DNA from: Moraxella bovoculi 237
GTDB taxonomy: Bacteria; Pseudomonadota; Gammaproteobacteria; Pseudomonadales; Moraxellaceae
Assembly (NCBI RefSeq): GCF_000696305.2
Contig: NZ_AOMT01000005.1
Span: 124,001-188,000, forward strand
Reading direction: 5' to 3'
Length of the DNA: 64,000 bases
The position numbers were made by a program, and so were the translations under genes. This document shows, in pieces, positions 48,409-58,989 of the stretch. Within the stretch, counting starts at the first letter, position 1; each line of letters opens with the position of its first letter. The notes beneath the pieces were generated by a model. That model saw nothing but the letters and a program-made list of their open reading frames with translations, did no database searches and was not told the DNA's origin.

Positions 48409-49665
48409 ATGAGCGCACTAAATTCATCTAAAATAGATACCGATGTTTTAATTGTCGGTGGTGGTGCCGTGGGCATGTGCCTTGCCATTGGCCTTGCCAA
48501 GCTTCATCAACAGGTGGTATTGATTGACATTAAGCCTAAGCTTAGTGCTGTGGATAGACAGTCGATGCTCGCCAAAAGAGATGCTCGTGTGTATGCGCTA
48601 AATTTATTAAGTCTTGAGCTATTTAAGGATATTGGCGCAGATGATTTTGTGCGGCGTGCTGACTATATACAGATGCACGTGTGGCAAGGTGACGGGCGTG
48701 GCGAGCTTAATTTTGCCAAATCATCATTAACGCCAAGCTTAATGGGTAGCATGGTCGAGCCTAATGTGATCGATGATGCGCTAGACAGACGTGCCTCTCA
48801 TGCAGATGTTGCGCCATTTTTAACGATATTAAATGCAACTCATATCGATGAGCGGCTCGGTATCGATGCACGCCATGATGGCGTCAGCGTCCGAGTGTGT
48901 GATGCAGGTGGCGCTAGCAGCATAATCAGCGCACGCCTGATGGTCGGTGCGGATGGTAGGGGTTCTACAGTGCGTAGGCTGGCTGGGATTGAGGTGGATC
49001 GCTTGGATTACCGTCAGACAGCGATTTGCTGCGCCATTAAGACTGCCCATCCGCATGATAATACCGCGCGTCAAGCCATGCTGCCAACAGGAACATTGGC
49101 ATTATTGCCATTGGCAGATCTTGAAGAGGGGGATGATGGTCATTGGCAATCGGTGGTATGGACGCTTGCAACCCAAACAGCTGAAGAATGTCTGATGTTA
49201 TCACCCAGTCAGCTTGCAGATAAACTGAGCATAGCGAGCGGATTTGAGCTTGGGGAGATTCTTGATATTGAGTCGATTGCAAGTTTTCCGCTGTCCGCGC
49301 AAGTTGCTAAGACATACACGGCGCTCCACACCTTACTCATCGGTGATGCGGCGCATGGCGTGCATCCACTGGCAGGGCAGGGGTTGAATTTGGGACTGGC
49401 AGATGTGCAAGCCTTGCTTGATTTGATGGAGTGTTGCGATTTGTCAGACAATCATCAAAATGCTCGGTTGTTACGCCGCTATGAACGAGCAAGGCGTGCG
49501 AAAAACGCGCTGATGATGCACAGTTTTTCATTGATTAATCATGCGTTTGTGGGCGATGTCTTTCAAAAAGAGCCGATGAGATTCATTCGGTCGGAAATGG
49601 TGAACATGGTGGGCAAAATTCGCCCCTTGATGGAGTTTTTCAATAAAAAAGCAAGTGGATTTTAG
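48409..49665 (+). CDS. UbiH/UbiF/VisC/COQ6-family FAD-dependent hydroxylase
   Basis: Members hydroxylate the aromatic ring in ubiquinone synthesis. The 418-residue protein has the FAD-binding VLIVGGGAVGMCLAIGLAKL at the start, the internal LMVGADGRGSTVR and the C-terminal GDAAHGVHPLAGQGLNLGLADV. It cannot be assigned to UbiH, UbiF or UbiI from sequence alone. It stands alone, without other ubi genes. Confidence 0.9.
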   Translation: MSALNSSKIDTDVLIVGGGAVGMCLAIGLAKLHQQVVLIDIKPKLSAVDRQSMLAKRDARVYALNLLSLELFKDIGADDFVRRADYIQMHVWQGDGRGELNFAKSSLTPSLMGSMVEPNVIDDALDRRASHADVAPFLTILNATHIDERLGIDARHDGVSVRVCDAGGASSIISARLMVGADGRGSTVRRLAGIEVDRLDYRQTAICCAIKTAHPHDNTARQAMLPTGTLALLPLADLEEGDDGHWQSVVWTLATQTAEECLMLSPSQLADKLSIASGFELGEILDIESIASFPLSAQVAKTYTALHTLLIGDAAHGVHPLAGQGLNLGLADVQALLDLMECCDLSDNHQNARLLRRYERARRAKNALMMHSFSLINHAFVGDVFQKEPMRFIRSEMVNMVGKIRPLMEFFNKKASGF

Positions 49666-49945
49666 AGAGTAAAAAAGCTTGAATGGGCATGGTTGATCGG
49701 ATCTTTAAACAAGCGTGGCATTTGGTGAGAATGAGATGATGAAACGCAATCAAACTCTACAAATTTATAACAAAAATTAACCCCATTCATCATGTCGTTG
49801 CAACCAAGTTTTGTTATCATGTTTGATGGATATAAAAGGCATGTCGTTACTTTCCTATGGTAATTTTATGATGCGATATTTGCTTTTTAACTTGAAGTTA
49901 TTTGATTTTTTTTAACTGTAAAATAAACAATCGGAGGTTTTTTTT

Positions 49946-51343
49946 ATGATTAATCGAAAATACACAAACCTTGCCTTGGCAACAGGTTGTCTGTTGTTAT
50001 TATCAGCATGTGCAACCAGCAATGCAAGCACCAAGCATAGTGGTCATCAGTCAAACACTCCGAAATCCATGCTGAGTGAGGCAGAATCCTCACCGATACT
50101 AGATGGAGTACAATCAGAGCCTGTTGGACTTGGCATCATGCAGGGCTTTCCACCACCTGCGGACAAAACCATCAACATACTCAACGCCAGAGACTTTCCT
50201 CAGCTTCGTTGGACTTTTAGCAACATTCCAAATCTTGCACCAACGAAAGTCGTTGCATCTGCTCGAGAAAATCTTTATAAATTTCCTGTTGAATTGGACG
50301 GCAACATTGGCAAGATTAAGTTCATGCCTCAATTTCTACCAGCCGATCAGACTCAGCCAATCACCGTAGAAGATGCTTTTGTGCGTAAAGTTTATGGCGA
50401 CTCAATGATCGTGCTACACGATGGAAGGATTGTTTATGAAACCACGCCAAACAAAGCTTATGACCCAATCGACGGTACGCATATTTTGATGTCGGTAACC
50501 AAAAGCCTTACAGGTACGCTGGCAGCCCAACTGGTTCATGAGGGCGTGATTGATGCTTCAAAGCCTGTTACTTACTATGTGCCAGAGCTTGCCAAATCTG
50601 CATGGGGCGATGCCACAGTTCGTCAAGTGATGGACATGACGGCTTCTTTGGATTATAGTGAAGATTACGCCGATCCTAATTCGGACATCAATGCGTTTTC
50701 TAAATCCATGTTGCCTGTACACCCATCAAATTATAAAGGCCCTAAGAGCATGTATGAGTTTTTGACCACAGTCAAAAAAGACACTCATCCGCATGACACT
50801 GGATTTGAATACAAAACTGTCAATACTGATGTCTTGGCGTGGATCATCGCTCGTGCAACTGGCAAAAGTGTGAATGTGCTGTTCTCTGAGCGTTTCTTTA
50901 AGCCAATGGGAATGAATGTTGATGCTTACATGCTTGTAGATGGTGCAGGAAGTCCTTTTGCTGGCGGTGGCATGAGCATGAATTTGCGTGATATGGCGAT
51001 GTTTGGTGAGATGATGCGTAATAATGGTCGTTTCAACGGCAAGCAAATCGTTTCTCCATCGGTGGTCGCAGACATCATGCGTGGTGGTGATCGTGCCAAG
51101 TTTGCCACTGGTGGCTATCCAAACCTAAAAGGGTGGAGTTATCGCAACATGTGGTGGGTTACCCATAACGATCATGGTGCCTATATGGCTCGTGGCGTAC
51201 ATGGTCAAGCCATCTATATTGATCCAGCGGCTAAAATGGTAATTGTGCGTTTCTCTTCAAACCCTGTTGCCAGCAATGCCCATAATGACCCATGGTCATT
51301 ACCTGCCTATCAAGCGGTCGCAGAGTATTTGATGAAGCGATGA
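49946..51343 (+). CDS. Serine hydrolase of the beta-lactamase/NylB family, lipoprotein
   Basis: The 465-residue protein has a lipoprotein signal (LLLLSAC, Cys22). The penicillin-binding fold carries the nucleophile motif S183-V-T-K186 and a Tyr at about 236 (LDYSEDY), close to the 6-aminohexanoate-dimer hydrolase (NylB)/esterase EstB group. Related segments are HILMSVTKSLTG and the WGDATVRQVMDM helix. Likely an esterase or peptidase at the envelope; beta-lactamase activity is not implied. A GGAGG ribosome-binding site precedes the ATG. Confidence 0.82.
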   Translation: MINRKYTNLALATGCLLLLSACATSNASTKHSGHQSNTPKSMLSEAESSPILDGVQSEPVGLGIMQGFPPPADKTINILNARDFPQLRWTFSNIPNLAPTKVVASARENLYKFPVELDGNIGKIKFMPQFLPADQTQPITVEDAFVRKVYGDSMIVLHDGRIVYETTPNKAYDPIDGTHILMSVTKSLTGTLAAQLVHEGVIDASKPVTYYVPELAKSAWGDATVRQVMDMTASLDYSEDYADPNSDINAFSKSMLPVHPSNYKGPKSMYEFLTTVKKDTHPHDTGFEYKTVNTDVLAWIIARATGKSVNVLFSERFFKPMGMNVDAYMLVDGAGSPFAGGGMSMNLRDMAMFGEMMRNNGRFNGKQIVSPSVVADIMRGGDRAKFATGGYPNLKGWSYRNMWWVTHNDHGAYMARGVHGQAIYIDPAAKMVIVRFSSNPVASNAHNDPWSLPAYQAVAEYLMKR

Positions 51344-51459
51344 GCATGAAAGAATGACGGTTTGGCGATTGGTTGAGTTGATCAGCCAATCGCTTTTTTA
51401 TTGATTGATGCCTTGGTGGGTTTATCCATGCTTTTTTTTGGATTAAAGGGTTGATTGAA

Positions 51460-52371
51460 TTAGCCCAGTGTGCTAAAAAATACCATCATGATGGGTGAGA
51501 TGATGTTGGTAATGAATCCAAAACTGATGATGGTTGGAATGATCTTAGTGCCGCCTGCTTGGGTGAGTGTTGGCAGGACAAAATCAAGACTGGTCACGCC
51601 ACCAAGCCCAATCGCGGCTGACTGTGAGTAGCGCATGACCCACGGAATAAAGATCAGCGCGATGATCTCTCTTGATAAGTCATTCAGCAGAGCGACGCTG
51701 CCCCATACCGCACCATAGGCGTCTGTCATCACGGTACCTGATAGAGAATACCAACCAAACCCTGAAGCTAAGGCCAGACCCTTAGTGATGGACACTTCCT
51801 CAAAGAGCAGTGCAAATACCACGCCTGAAAGCAGGGTAATCACTATAAATACAGCACTAATCTGAAGTCCGCGCTTGTTTAGCATGGCTTCTTTTAATGT
51901 CACACCAGACCCCTTTAGGCTAACTCCCACCAAAAACAATAGCGCCATCAATAACACAGTAGTCGTGTTATGAGGCGGCAGTAGGCTATCCGGTAGAACC
52001 TTCGCGATGACAAAACCAATTACCAGACAGCTAATCTGTACAAGGCTACCACGCAAGTTGATTTTAGGTTTGGTGTTATTATGATGATGGGTATGTGTAG
52101 AGGGCGGCACAAACTTATCAAAGGCAATCAGAGCGGCTGTTCCTACACCAATGGTCAGAGCAATCAGCGTGCTTAGATATAACGTAATGGCGTCGACTTT
52201 TTGGCTTAGATTCTCAACAAGACCCAGCTCGATACCAATCACAATCAAAATCAAAAAAACCAGGTAATTCAAGGCGCGCTCGGCAACACTCGCCCAATTT
52301 GCGTAGCTAGGTAGTGCAAAGCCGATGAACATGGGTGTTAATATGAGTAATAAGGTGATCAGTCCATTCAT
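51460..52371 (-). CDS. lysO: Lysine exporter LysO family protein
   Basis: The 303-residue inner-membrane protein has about eight transmembrane helices and the LysO (YbjE) segments: FLVGVSLKGSG, LASGFGWYSLSGTVMTDAYGAVWGSVALLNDLSREIIAL and the C-terminal PTIISFGFITNIISPIMM. LysO exports excess lysine and toxic lysine analogues. A His/Asn-rich loop (HTHHHNN) near residue 95 is unusual. Confidence 0.85.
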   Translation of the reverse strand: MNGLITLLLILTPMFIGFALPSYANWASVAERALNYLVFLILIVIGIELGLVENLSQKVDAITLYLSTLIALTIGVGTAALIAFDKFVPPSTHTHHHNNTKPKINLRGSLVQISCLVIGFVIAKVLPDSLLPPHNTTTVLLMALLFLVGVSLKGSGVTLKEAMLNKRGLQISAVFIVITLLSGVVFALLFEEVSITKGLALASGFGWYSLSGTVMTDAYGAVWGSVALLNDLSREIIALIFIPWVMRYSQSAAIGLGGVTSLDFVLPTLTQAGGTKIIPTIISFGFITNIISPIMMVFFSTLG

Positions 52372-52612
52372 CTTAGTAACTTATGCCGTGTCGTATCGAG
52401 AGTTGTTTTTTGGTTTTGTTATTTTAAATAGCCAAAAAATAAAAATCTGCCAAAAACCATGATTTACTGACGAAAAAATTCAAATAAAGCAGTTATTTGG
52501 CGTTAAATTTTGTTAAAATAAGCAAACTTAACGGATGTCTTGCGACAGGCCATTAAGCCATGCGTATTATGCCATTTTAACATCAACCCGCTCTTAACGC
52601 CACCATTAGATT

Positions 52613-53797
52613 ATGAACACCCATAATATCACTCGGTTTTTTGAAAATATCATGCGCGACTTATACCAAAGCGTGTATTTATTTTTGGGTGGTTCGCTTG
52701 ATGATCAGACCTTAAACTGGGCGGATCGCGGTCTTGCATTTGCAGCGACCATGATTAAGATTGTCATTCTGCTTGCGATTATCGGATTTATCTATTGGTT
52801 TTTGGTGTATTGCGTTAAGCATGCGCGTGCTTTTTTACACTTATCTCAGCGTCAAGTGCGCGTGATGCGTGCCGTGCTGCGTTACACGTGGTTTGTTGCC
52901 AGTCTTATTGCGATCATGATGCAGATTGGCTTTCATACAGATACAGTGAAGGCGACAGCGAAGGCGGCAGGCTGGGCGGGCTTCTATTATGTGTTGTGGA
53001 CGATGTCGGGCAAGATGCTCAGCAGCGTTCTAAAGCATTATGAATTAAACGCATCCATCGAGCAGCTGCTAAAGAACATGGTTCTTGTCATCATCCTAGT
53101 GCTGACGACAGCGAGCGTACTTGCTCAGTTTGGCTTTGACATCGTGTCGTTGGTGGCGGGTCTTGGTATTGTGGGTTTGGCTGTGGGTTTTGCCGCCCAA
53201 AGTACGCTTGCTAACTTCATTGCGGGCATTACCATCTTGATTGAGCAGTCATTTCAGGTGGGTGACTGGATTCGCTTGGGTGACAAAGAAGGACGCGTGG
53301 TGAAGATTTCGCTACGAGCGACGCAGATTCTTGATCGTGATAATATCATTATTATCATTCCAAATGCTACCGTGGCATCGTCTGAGGTGGTTAATCTTAC
53401 CTCTAAGAAGATGATTCGTTTTGATGTCAAAGCGCGTATTGCCTTGGAGGCGGATATAAGTCAAGCTCGAAGCATCATCGTTAAGACGCTTGCCAAAGAC
53501 GAAGTAGTGTTAAAGCATCCTGCACCAATGGCAACCGTGGCGGAAGTCGGCGAATCTGGCGTGTATTTCATCGTGCGATTCTGGGTGGCACCATTATCCG
53601 TGGCACGCATCCCGATCATCAAAGAAAACATCAACGAGAAAATCAAACGCGCCCTAGATGAAGCAGGGATTAAAGCGCCTTATCCGCACATGCGCCTGAT
53701 CGTCGATGATCATAATATCTTGCACATCCCCACCACTCAGGTGGAGGTAGCAGAGCACATCGAAGAAGATCTAGAATCTGCTGCTCGCAAAAACTAA
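52613..53797 (+). CDS. Mechanosensitive ion channel, MscS family
   Basis: The 394-residue protein has several N-terminal helices and the pore-lining TM3 (GLGIVGLAVGFAAQSTLANFIAG). The MscS beta domain (FQVGDWIRLGDKEGRVVKISLRAT) and the C-terminal alpha-beta domain follow. MscS channels open under membrane tension to release solutes. A transmembrane helix count of four or five makes it larger than E. coli MscS (286 residues). Single gene. Confidence 0.9.
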   Translation: MNTHNITRFFENIMRDLYQSVYLFLGGSLDDQTLNWADRGLAFAATMIKIVILLAIIGFIYWFLVYCVKHARAFLHLSQRQVRVMRAVLRYTWFVASLIAIMMQIGFHTDTVKATAKAAGWAGFYYVLWTMSGKMLSSVLKHYELNASIEQLLKNMVLVIILVLTTASVLAQFGFDIVSLVAGLGIVGLAVGFAAQSTLANFIAGITILIEQSFQVGDWIRLGDKEGRVVKISLRATQILDRDNIIIIIPNATVASSEVVNLTSKKMIRFDVKARIALEADISQARSIIVKTLAKDEVVLKHPAPMATVAEVGESGVYFIVRFWVAPLSVARIPIIKENINEKIKRALDEAGIKAPYPHMRLIVDDHNILHIPTTQVEVAEHIEEDLESAARKN

Positions 53798-53881
53798 CTG
53801 CTATCTAATAATCAAGTAAAAATACATTCAAAATATGCTATAATAGGCGGTTTATTTGCCTTGCGTATTTTTGAGAAAATT

Positions 53882-56656
53882 ATGAGTAGTCACACCCCTG
53901 TTCTGATTAATCCTTTTGAGAAGTTCGATGTTAATGATTTTGAGCTGATCATCACTTGTGCTGACGGGCTTGAAAATGCGCTATTAATCGAGCTTGATAG
54001 CTTTGGCTTGGCGGGTGAGATTCTGCGCGCAGGGCGTATTCGTGTGCAAGTGAGCCTTGCCAACTTCTACCACATCTGTCTGTACAGCCGTGTGGCGAGC
54101 CGTGTGCTGCTGCCGATCGGCGAATATCATTTCAAACAAAAGCAAGCAACCACTAACCAAATCTCAAAAGACGCCAAAGGGCGCACCGTTACCCGCACAC
54201 TAGACACTCAGATTATCGATGAAGATGTGCCTGAGGCGCTTTATAAGTTCGCTGCGCGATACGACTGGGCGAAGGTTTTTGGTCTGGATGATACGTTCGC
54301 CATTCGCCTATCTACGGATAAGCGCCTAACCGTAAATCAGCAGTTCGCCACGCTACGCATTAAGGATGCCATTGCGGATAATTTTAATAAGCAATTTGGT
54401 GAGCGTCCTGACGTCTCCAAGACGCCAGATTTTCATATCTTTGCGGCGGCGAATAATAAGTTCGCTGAGCTCTTTTTGGATTTATCAGGCACCAGTCTGC
54501 ATCGCCGCGGCTACCGCGTGGTTAATACCGCTGCACCCTTAAAAGAGAACTTGGCTGCAGCGTTATTATATGAATCGAATTGGCATACTGGCAAGCATGA
54601 CGCGCTGATCGATCCGATGTGTGGGTCGGGTACTTTCATTACAGAAGCATTGCTCATGCGTGCCGACTATCCTGTGGGGCTTGATAAGACAACAGCGGAG
54701 TTTGGTTTTTATCATTGGGCGTATCATGATGATGTGCTTTGGCAGGAGGCTGTGAGCCGTGCCAGTGAAAGATTCCACGCCAATCTAGATAAGCTTGCCC
54801 AAAACCCACCCACCGTCATCGCATTGGATGCAGATGCCAATGCGACTCATGCCTGTCATCAGAACTTATTGGCATCGGGTCTAGCGCCCATCATCAGCCA
54901 CATCACCCTGCAACAAAAGGCGGTATCAGGGCTAAAAGACACATTGTCAAAAATCCGTGCTGACCATCCGCTAATCATCACAAACCCGCCTTATGGTGAG
55001 CGTCTGGGCGAAAGTGATTTTATTAAGCCGCTGTATCATGGGCTTGGCTTGTCGGTGGTGGACGGGCTGATGCAGGCAGACGTGACCCGTGCTGACATGG
55101 CAGTGCTGGGCAGTCATGTAGAGCATGTCGATACGCTACCGATCATCGACCCTAAGACACTGCGCTGTCATAATGGCGCGCTGACGGTGTATTTCCGTCA
55201 TGGGGCGCTTGATTTGTCCAAAAAAGACAGCTTAATTGAGAGTTTCGTTAAGCGCGAAATTAGTAATGAAGAATCGCAAGAATTCATCAACCGCTTCCAA
55301 AAGAACTTGGCGCATCTAAAGAAGCTTGCTAAGACTGATGACGTCACCAATCTGCGTGTTTATGATGCTGATCTGCCGAATTATAATGTCGCGATTGACC
55401 TGTATGATGATAAGGTGCATGTGCAAGAATACGCACCACCTAAGCAAATTCCTGCCGATGTCGCGAAGGCTCGATTCAATCTGGTGTTAAATGGGGTGCG
55501 CGAAGTGCTGGGCGTGTTCCGTGAAGATGTGTTTATTAAGACACGCGCCAGACAATCGGGCAATGAGCAATACACCAAAAATCCCAATGCGGACACCAAG
55601 CGCAAAAAAATGTACGTCGCGCGTGAGCATGGGGCGTACCTGTATGTGAATTTCACCGATTATCTAGATACGGGGCTGTTCATTGACCATCGAAACATGC
55701 GTCAAATCGTCGCTAACGCCAGCCGTGCCAAGCGTGTGTTAAACCTATTCGCCTATACATGTACAGCAAGTGTACACGCCGCAATGGCGGGCGCGCGATC
55801 GGTCACGAGCGTGGATTTGTCCGCCAACTACCTAGATTGGGGTAAGCAGAATTTCGCCCTAAATGGCCTAGTGCTGGATGCTGAATATGAAAGCGGGCAA
55901 AAGTATCAGTTCATCGCATCTGATGTCTTTGAATGGATCAAAGAGCACACCGAGCAGTACGATGTGATATTCATCGATCCACCGACTTTCTCAAACTCCA
56001 AGAAATTCAAAGGCACCTTCGATGTTCAAAGGGATCATGTTGCCCTGATTAATCGTGCGATGAACCGCCTGTCTGCTGATGGCGTGCTGTATTTTAGCAA
56101 CAACTACACGCGTTTTGAATTGGATGAGAGCCTAAACGCTCGCTATGACGTGGTGTGTATCACGGATAAGACCATCGGGTTTGACTTCAATCCGAAAAAA
56201 CCCATCCATCAAAGCTATCAAATCCGCCACAAAAATGGCAAAAAAACCATCAGTCAGCCATCTGATCAATTCGATGCTAAAGCTCAGATCGCAGATGATG
56301 AAGCTTATCATGCAAGACGCCACACACAAAAAGACGAGTTCAAAAAGAATCGATTCAAAGATGATTCTAAAGACTTCAAAAAATCTGGCGCCAAACGCGA
56401 TGACTTTAAAAGACGTGATAAAAAATCAGATGATTTTAAAGGTGGCTTTAGAACGAATGCTAAAGAAAGTTTTGGTAGCACAAAAGACTTTAAAAGAGAT
56501 CATCGCGACAGAGATTTTAATGGTCAAACTAATACGCCAAAATCAGACAAGCCAAAAGTTCGCTATGAAAAGATTGACGGTAAATTGGTTGCCGTGCCAA
56601 TCGAAACCGCGCAGACTGACAAACCTAAAAAATATACGGTAAAACCGAAATCTTGA
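53882..56656 (+). CDS. rlmKL: Bifunctional 23S rRNA methyltransferase RlmKL
   Basis: The fused enzyme makes m2G2445 (RlmL) and m7G2069 (RlmK). The 924-residue protein has an N-terminal THUMP region, the RlmL domain with NPPYGERLG from N368, and the RlmK domain with DPPTFSNSK from D699. The last 140 residues are a charged, Lys/Asp/Arg/Phe-rich tail with repeated DFK/DDFK units. The family norm is about 700 residues. ATG 53882 is preferred over an upstream TTG. ttcA follows after 47 nt. Confidence 0.95.
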   Translation: MSSHTPVLINPFEKFDVNDFELIITCADGLENALLIELDSFGLAGEILRAGRIRVQVSLANFYHICLYSRVASRVLLPIGEYHFKQKQATTNQISKDAKGRTVTRTLDTQIIDEDVPEALYKFAARYDWAKVFGLDDTFAIRLSTDKRLTVNQQFATLRIKDAIADNFNKQFGERPDVSKTPDFHIFAAANNKFAELFLDLSGTSLHRRGYRVVNTAAPLKENLAAALLYESNWHTGKHDALIDPMCGSGTFITEALLMRADYPVGLDKTTAEFGFYHWAYHDDVLWQEAVSRASERFHANLDKLAQNPPTVIALDADANATHACHQNLLASGLAPIISHITLQQKAVSGLKDTLSKIRADHPLIITNPPYGERLGESDFIKPLYHGLGLSVVDGLMQADVTRADMAVLGSHVEHVDTLPIIDPKTLRCHNGALTVYFRHGALDLSKKDSLIESFVKREISNEESQEFINRFQKNLAHLKKLAKTDDVTNLRVYDADLPNYNVAIDLYDDKVHVQEYAPPKQIPADVAKARFNLVLNGVREVLGVFREDVFIKTRARQSGNEQYTKNPNADTKRKKMYVAREHGAYLYVNFTDYLDTGLFIDHRNMRQIVANASRAKRVLNLFAYTCTASVHAAMAGARSVTSVDLSANYLDWGKQNFALNGLVLDAEYESGQKYQFIASDVFEWIKEHTEQYDVIFIDPPTFSNSKKFKGTFDVQRDHVALINRAMNRLSADGVLYFSNNYTRFELDESLNARYDVVCITDKTIGFDFNPKKPIHQSYQIRHKNGKKTISQPSDQFDAKAQIADDEAYHARRHTQKDEFKKNRFKDDSKDFKKSGAKRDDFKRRDKKSDDFKGGFRTNAKESFGSTKDFKRDHRDRDFNGQTNTPKSDKPKVRYEKIDGKLVAVPIETAQTDKPKKYTVKPKS

Positions 56657-56703
56657 TGTTTATTTTAAGATCAATGATGTTTAAAGAAATTTGAGAAACA
56701 GCC

Positions 56704-57789
56704 ATGACCGACAGCCAAACCTTAAACGATGACATTTTAAATCAAGAAATCCTAAACGATGTAGACAGTCATTCTGAAATCGTTCACGCCTTATCTACCG
56801 ATAGCGAGCGAGAGACGGACACGGACGGTGATGATGAACATGACTTTGATGACGGTATTAAATCCGCGCGCTTTAAAAAATTACAAAAGAAACTGCGTAA
56901 AGAAGTATCATGGGCGATTCGGGATTTTAACATGATTGAAGACGGGGATGTCGTCATGGTGTGTATCTCGGGCGGTAAGGACAGCTTTACGTTGCTTGAT
57001 ATATTGCTGTTTTTAAAACGTATTGCTCCGATTAACTTTGATGTTGTGGCGGTCAATCTTGACCAAAAACAGCCCAATTTCCCAGAGCACGTCCTGCCCC
57101 AATACCTATCCAAACAAGGCATTCCGCATTATATCCTAGAAAAGGATACTTATAGCATTGTAAAATCGGTTGTGCCAGAGGGTAAAACTTACTGCTCGGC
57201 TTGCTCTCGCCTAAGACGTGGCTCGCTGTACGGTTTTGCCAAGCAGATTGGGGCGACTAAGATTGCTCTGGGTCATCATCGTGATGATATTTTGGCGACT
57301 TTCTTTTTGAATTTGTTTCATGGCGGAAGTCTAAAAGCCATGCCCCCTAAGCTATTATCCGATGATAAGCAAAATGTGCTAATCCGTCCGCTTGCCTATG
57401 TTGCTGAAAAGGACATTATTAAATACGCCAATTATAAGCAGTTTCCCATTATCCCTTGTGGGCTGTGTGGCTCGCAAGAAAACCTGCAACGGGCGATGAT
57501 CAATGACATGCTTCGGGAGTGGGATAATGCCCACCCAAAACGCCTAGCCAGTATGTTTAAAGCCTTGCAAAATGTCGCCCCAAGCCAGCTTGCTGACCGT
57601 GAACTGTTTGATTTTGAAAGTCTTAAAACCGAGCGGACGGACGATGAGAGGCTGTTTGAAGGGGATAATATCCAAGTCGGCGTGAGCGAAAAACTTGCCG
57701 ATATTGGCTTGCCGACCGCCCCACAAGTGCAAACCTTTAACCCAAAATTTAGCAACAAAATCCCAACGATCAATCCTGTACTGGATTAA
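56704..57789 (+). CDS. ttcA: tRNA 2-thiocytidine synthetase TtcA
   Basis: TtcA thiolates C32 in some tRNAs and uses an iron-sulphur cluster. The 361-residue protein has the PP-loop SGGKDS (89-94), C164-x-x-C167 ([14 protein letters not shown]) and the PCGLCGSQ cysteines. The first 50 residues are an acidic extension absent from the core family. It ends at a strong terminator shared with aroQ. Confidence 0.95.
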   Translation: MTDSQTLNDDILNQEILNDVDSHSEIVHALSTDSERETDTDGDDEHDFDDGIKSARFKKLQKKLRKEVSWAIRDFNMIEDGDVVMVCISGGKDSFTLLDILLFLKRIAPINFDVVAVNLDQKQPNFPEHVLPQYLSKQGIPHYILEKDTYSIVKSVVPEGKTYCSACSRLRRGSLYGFAKQIGATKIALGHHRDDILATFFLNLFHGGSLKAMPPKLLSDDKQNVLIRPLAYVAEKDIIKYANYKQFPIIPCGLCGSQENLQRAMINDMLREWDNAHPKRLASMFKALQNVAPSQLADRELFDFESLKTERTDDERLFEGDNIQVGVSEKLADIGLPTAPQVQTFNPKFSNKIPTINPVLD

Positions 57790-57790
57790 T

Positions 57791-57818
57791 AAAAAAGCCC
57801 TAAATTTAGGGCTTTTTC
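57791..57818. terminator. Bidirectional terminator between ttcA and aroQ
   Basis: A near-perfect palindrome with core AAGCCCTAAATTTAGGGCTT and A/T-tracts on both sides serves the two convergent genes. Confidence 0.9.
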
Positions 57819-57833
57819 ATCGGGTATAAGTAC

Positions 57834-58316
57834 TCAATGTGAAAGGTTGATTTTGTAGAGATTTTTTAAAAACCACATAAGCGCCATGTCATAACCCATG
57901 TCACCAAGTCCGCAGATGACGCCGACCGCCTTATCCGAAAAATACGAATGTGAGCGAAACGGTTCACGAGCGTGCACGTTGGACAGATGCACTTCAATAA
58001 AAGGCTTATTGATGGCTGATAGCGCATCTCGAATGGCGACTGAGGTATGAGTGAGTGCTGCAGGATTGATGATAACAGCATCAATGGGCGATTCACAAAG
58101 CAGACCCAGATTGCCAACAGCATCAACGATGTCGCCCTCGTGGTTCGATTGTAGGCTGATGAGTTCAATGCCGTGCGATTTGGCTGTCTTGGTGAGTCGC
58201 TCTATGATGTCATTTAAAGTGGTCGTGCCGTAGATCTCAGGTTCGCGCTTGCCCAATAGGTGCAAGTTGGGACCGTTGATGAGAAGAATCTTCTTGGATG
58301 GGGTGATTTGTTCCAT
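57834..58316 (-). CDS. aroQ: 3-dehydroquinate dehydratase, type II
   Basis: AroQ performs step three of the shikimate pathway. The 160-residue protein has the signature [20 protein letters not shown], the catalytic Tyr in that motif, [25 protein letters not shown] and [18 protein letters not shown] 58316 is reasonable; nothing better lies upstream. Single gene. Confidence 0.96.
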   Translation of the reverse strand: MEQITPSKKILLINGPNLHLLGKREPEIYGTTTLNDIIERLTKTAKSHGIELISLQSNHEGDIVDAVGNLGLLCESPIDAVIINPAALTHTSVAIRDALSAINKPFIEVHLSNVHAREPFRSHSYFSDKAVGVICGLGDMGYDMALMWFLKNLYKINLSH

Positions 58317-58424
58317 ATTGATTGCTTGATTTGATGAATTTGCTTTATTTTATCAGATTTGTGAGTATTTTGGGTGTATTGACGATATTGATGGAAAATT
58401 TCAGTCATTATTCCACAAAAACAC

Positions 58425-58453
58425 TTGTATTCTTGGTTTATCATTGATATGAT
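58425..58453 (+). promoter_or_regulatory. Candidate promoter of csp with a long 5' leader
   Basis: TTGTAT (58425-58430), a 17-nt spacer and TATGAT (58448-58453) would start transcription near 58460. That leaves about 165 nt of untranslated leader before the csp ATG, as in cold-inducible cspA genes. The gap 58317-58624 shows no other gene. Confidence 0.5.
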
Positions 58454-58624
58454 AATTTACAGCAGTTATTCGCAGATGTGGTTTTTTGTAATTGTCTAGC
58501 AAAGCGTGTGATTGTATTAGCCATGACAGTGAATGGGTGTTTTTAAGGTGTGGGTGTTTGCCCGACTTGCTCAACTTGCTTGCTTAGGCTTTGGCGTAAC
58601 AAGCGTTATCGATAGGAATGAAAT

Positions 58625-58834
58625 ATGTCAGTTCGTGAACAAGGTACTGTAAAGTGGTTTAATGATTCCAAAGGCTTTGGTTTCATTCAACGTGCTACAG
58701 GTGAGGATGTTTTTGTGCATTTCCGCGCGATTCTTGGCGAGGGCTATCGCTCTTTAAAAGAAGGTCAGGCTGTGGAATTTGTCGTGACTGAGGGTGATAA
58801 AGGATTGCAAGCTGAAGAAGTAAGCAAGCTGTAA
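58625..58834 (+). CDS. Cold-shock domain protein (CspA family)
   Basis: The 69-residue protein is a single cold-shock domain with RNP1 (KGFGFIQ) and RNP2 (VFVHF), starting GTVKWFNDS. It binds single-stranded RNA or DNA as an RNA chaperone. It has the typical small-gene form with its own promoter and a terminator. It cannot be assigned to CspA, C, D or E. Confidence 0.95.
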   Translation: MSVREQGTVKWFNDSKGFGFIQRATGEDVFVHFRAILGEGYRSLKEGQAVEFVVTEGDKGLQAEEVSKL

Positions 58835-58854
58835 CGCTTTTTTTGACCCGTAAA

Positions 58855-58880
58855 AGTCCGCTATTTTGGCGGGCTTTTTG
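58855..58880 (+). terminator. Terminator of csp
   Basis: AGTCCGC (58855-58861) pairs with GCGGGCT (58869-58875, one T-G pair), followed by TTTTG. Confidence 0.75.
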
Positions 58881-58989
58881 TTGCTTTGAGCACTCCGAAT
58901 TGCTTAGATAATTTTGCAAATCATTTGCATAAATTGATACAATATGCTATTGTGGTGGCATTTTTATGTGACAATTTAGGAGTAATCAG

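Noticed and set aside
53861..53881. Earlier TTG starts for rlmKL and similar upstream starts for dusB, cas4, ispF, ybaK and hemW
   Set aside because: In each case an ATG just downstream has equal or better ribosome-binding spacing and matches family start positions.
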